Shown here piece after piece: positions 5,199-6,416 of a stretch of 6,416 nucleotides of DNA (within the stretch, counting starts at the first letter, position 1; each line of letters begins with the position of its first letter). A program made the translations under genes and the position numbers. The stretch comes from Phycisphaerae bacterium (lineage in GTDB: Bacteria; Planctomycetota; Phycisphaerae; UBA1845; PWPN01), in NCBI GenBank assembly GCA_003557125.1, contig PWPN01000037.1:1-6416 (forward strand). Reading direction: 5' to 3'. The notes below the pieces were generated by a model. The model was given only the letters and a program-made list of their open reading frames with translations, made no database searches and had not been told where the DNA came from.

Positions 5199-6416
5199 TT
5201 ACTGCAAAGGCCTGACGACCGACTGCGGCCGAAGATAATCGAAGAGCGTGTCCGGTCCCAGCACGCCGCCGCCGCACCCGGAGAGATTGCAGCCGGCATA
5301 GGGCACGCCGTGCGGGAAGAGGTTGTGCCCGTTGATCCAGCTGTTGCCTGCCTCCATCGCTTCGGCGACGCGGTCGGCCCGTTTCAGGTCGGGCGTCCAG
5401 ACGCTGTTGGCCAGGCCGTAGGCGGTGTGGTTGGCCAGGGCGACCGCCTCGTCTTCGTCCTTGAAGGGCATGAGATAGGCGACCGGGCCGAAGATTTCTT
5501 CGACCGCACAGATGTTGTCGGGCTCGCCGGTCAGCAAAGCGGGCTTGACGTAGAACCCGCCCGGATGGTTGGGAACCTTGGTCGGGCCGCCTTCCAGGAT
5601 CGGCCGGGCGCCCTGGGCGACGCCTCCTTCCAGGTAGCCGAGGATCCGACGGCGTTGTTTCTCATTGACCGCCGGTCCCATTTGCGTGCCGTCTTCGAGG
5701 CCGTGGCCGATGCGGATCGCCTGGAGTCTGTCCGTGACCGCCGACAGGAAATCGTTCCAGATCGCTTCGTGGAGCACCCAGCGCGTGGCTGTGCAGCAGA
5801 CCTGCCCCGTGTTCAGGGTCAGGGCTGCGACGAGCTGCTCTGCCGTCGTGTCGACGTCGACGTCATCGAAGACGACGGCTGCCCCCTTGCCGCCGAGTTC
5901 GAGCTTGACGGGTACGAGGTTCGCACCGCAGGCCGAGGCGATCTGTCGGCCGACCTCCGGGGAGCCGGTAAAGCCCATGTGCCTGATGCGGGGATGCTCC
6001 GCCAGGGCTTTGCCGGCCGATTCGCCATAGCCGGCGATGACGTTGATCACTCCCGGTGGGATGCCAGCCTCCTGGACGAGCTTGCAGAAGTAGAGCGTGC
6101 TGAGCGGGGTATCCTCGGCCGGTTTGATAACGACCGTGTTGCCGGCTGCCAGTGCGGGCGCGATGTTCCAGCCGACCAGCAGCATCGGGAAGTTCCACGG
6201 CAGGATGAACGCGCAGACGCCCCAGGGTTTGCGCACCTGGCGCGCGTCGAACCCGTCGATCTTCAGGTCCGAGCTGTTGTGCACGTGTGTCGCAAAGTCG
6301 GCATACCAGCGGAGCGTCTGCGCGACGTTCGGGATGTCGCCGCCCTGCGCCTGTGCGAGGGGTTTGCCGACATCGAGCGATTCGAGCTGGGCAAGTTCGG
6401 GCAGGTGCTTGTCGAC
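5199..6416 (-). CDS. NAD(P)-dependent aldehyde dehydrogenase (5' end cut by window)
   Basis: The frame is open from the right edge to TAA at 5201-5199, giving 405 residues of an enzyme usually about 480-500 long; the missing part is the N-terminal start of the cofactor domain. It oxidises an aldehyde to the acid. By visible residue number: Asn75 in ILPWNFPM (oxyanion hole), Lys98 in VVIKPAEDTPL (cofactor ribose), GFTGSPEVGRQI (Rossmann turn, about 148-159), Glu173 in KLELGGK (general base), Cys207 in NTGQVCCTATR (nucleophile) and Glu307 in EEIFGPV. All key residues are present, so the enzyme should be active. The upstream 44 codons (ESLDVGKPL, QTLRWYADF) are in frame, so the internal GTG at 6284 is not the start. 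The C-terminus PYAGCNLSGCGGG replaces the more common PFGGxKxSGxGRE. The substrate is unclear; betaine-aldehyde-like or other ALDH families are possible. The nitroreductase gene follows. Confidence 0.95.
   Translation of the reverse strand, partial: VDKHLPELAQLESLDVGKPLAQAQGGDIPNVAQTLRWYADFATHVHNSSDLKIDGFDARQVRKPWGVCAFILPWNFPMLLVGWNIAPALAAGNTVVIKPAEDTPLSTLYFCKLVQEAGIPPGVINVIAGYGESAGKALAEHPRIRHMGFTGSPEVGRQIASACGANLVPVKLELGGKGAAVVFDDVDVDTTAEQLVAALTLNTGQVCCTATRWVLHEAIWNDFLSAVTDRLQAIRIGHGLEDGTQMGPAVNEKQRRRILGYLEGGVAQGARPILEGGPTKVPNHPGGFYVKPALLTGEPDNICAVEEIFGPVAYLMPFKDEDEAVALANHTAYGLANSVWTPDLKRADRVAEAMEAGNSWINGHNLFPHGVPYAGCNLSGCGGGVLGPDTLFDYLRPQSVVRPLQ

Overview
All recognisable genes lie on the minus strand, so transcription runs from high to low coordinates. 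The DNA is GC-rich by eye. The mix suggests a Gram-negative-type bacterium with an outer membrane: two lipoproteins, one with an OmpA-like domain. The style of the P-loop sulfotransferase, the TPR lipoprotein, the Trm112-like protein and the SerRS points to an uncultured Planctomycetota or a relative. That placement is inference from protein style, not a measured phylogeny.

Layout in transcription order. (1) 6416-5199: an aldehyde dehydrogenase running off the right edge. (2) 5092-4523: a nitroreductase-family flavoprotein, 106 bases after it, with a hairpin in the leader close to a strong ribosome binding site. (3) 4385-3804: a small P-loop sulfotransferase-like protein behind a good sigma70-type promoter. 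(4) 3803-3467: a 337-base non-coding gap with three consecutive hairpins and two AT-rich islands. (5) 3466-2930: an OmpA-like lipoprotein, followed by a strong intrinsic terminator. (6) 2755-1928: a TPR lipoprotein. (7) 1681-1212: a Trm112/UPF0434-like small protein overlapping rpsR (bS18) by four bases (ATGA), behind a plausible promoter. (8) 1029-956: tRNA-Arg(UCG), followed by an intrinsic terminator at 930-894. (9) 700-1: the N-terminal half of seryl-tRNA synthetase, running off the left edge.

Functionally the window falls into two parts. The left part is translation machinery (SerRS, tRNA-Arg, bS18, Trm112-like). The right part is envelope and metabolic genes. No mobile element, CRISPR array, phage gene or defence cassette is visible. 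The most distinctive points are the translational coupling of bS18 to a Trm112-like protein, away from its usual rpsF/ssb/rplI neighbours, and the structured gap between the sulfotransferase and the OmpA-like lipoprotein.
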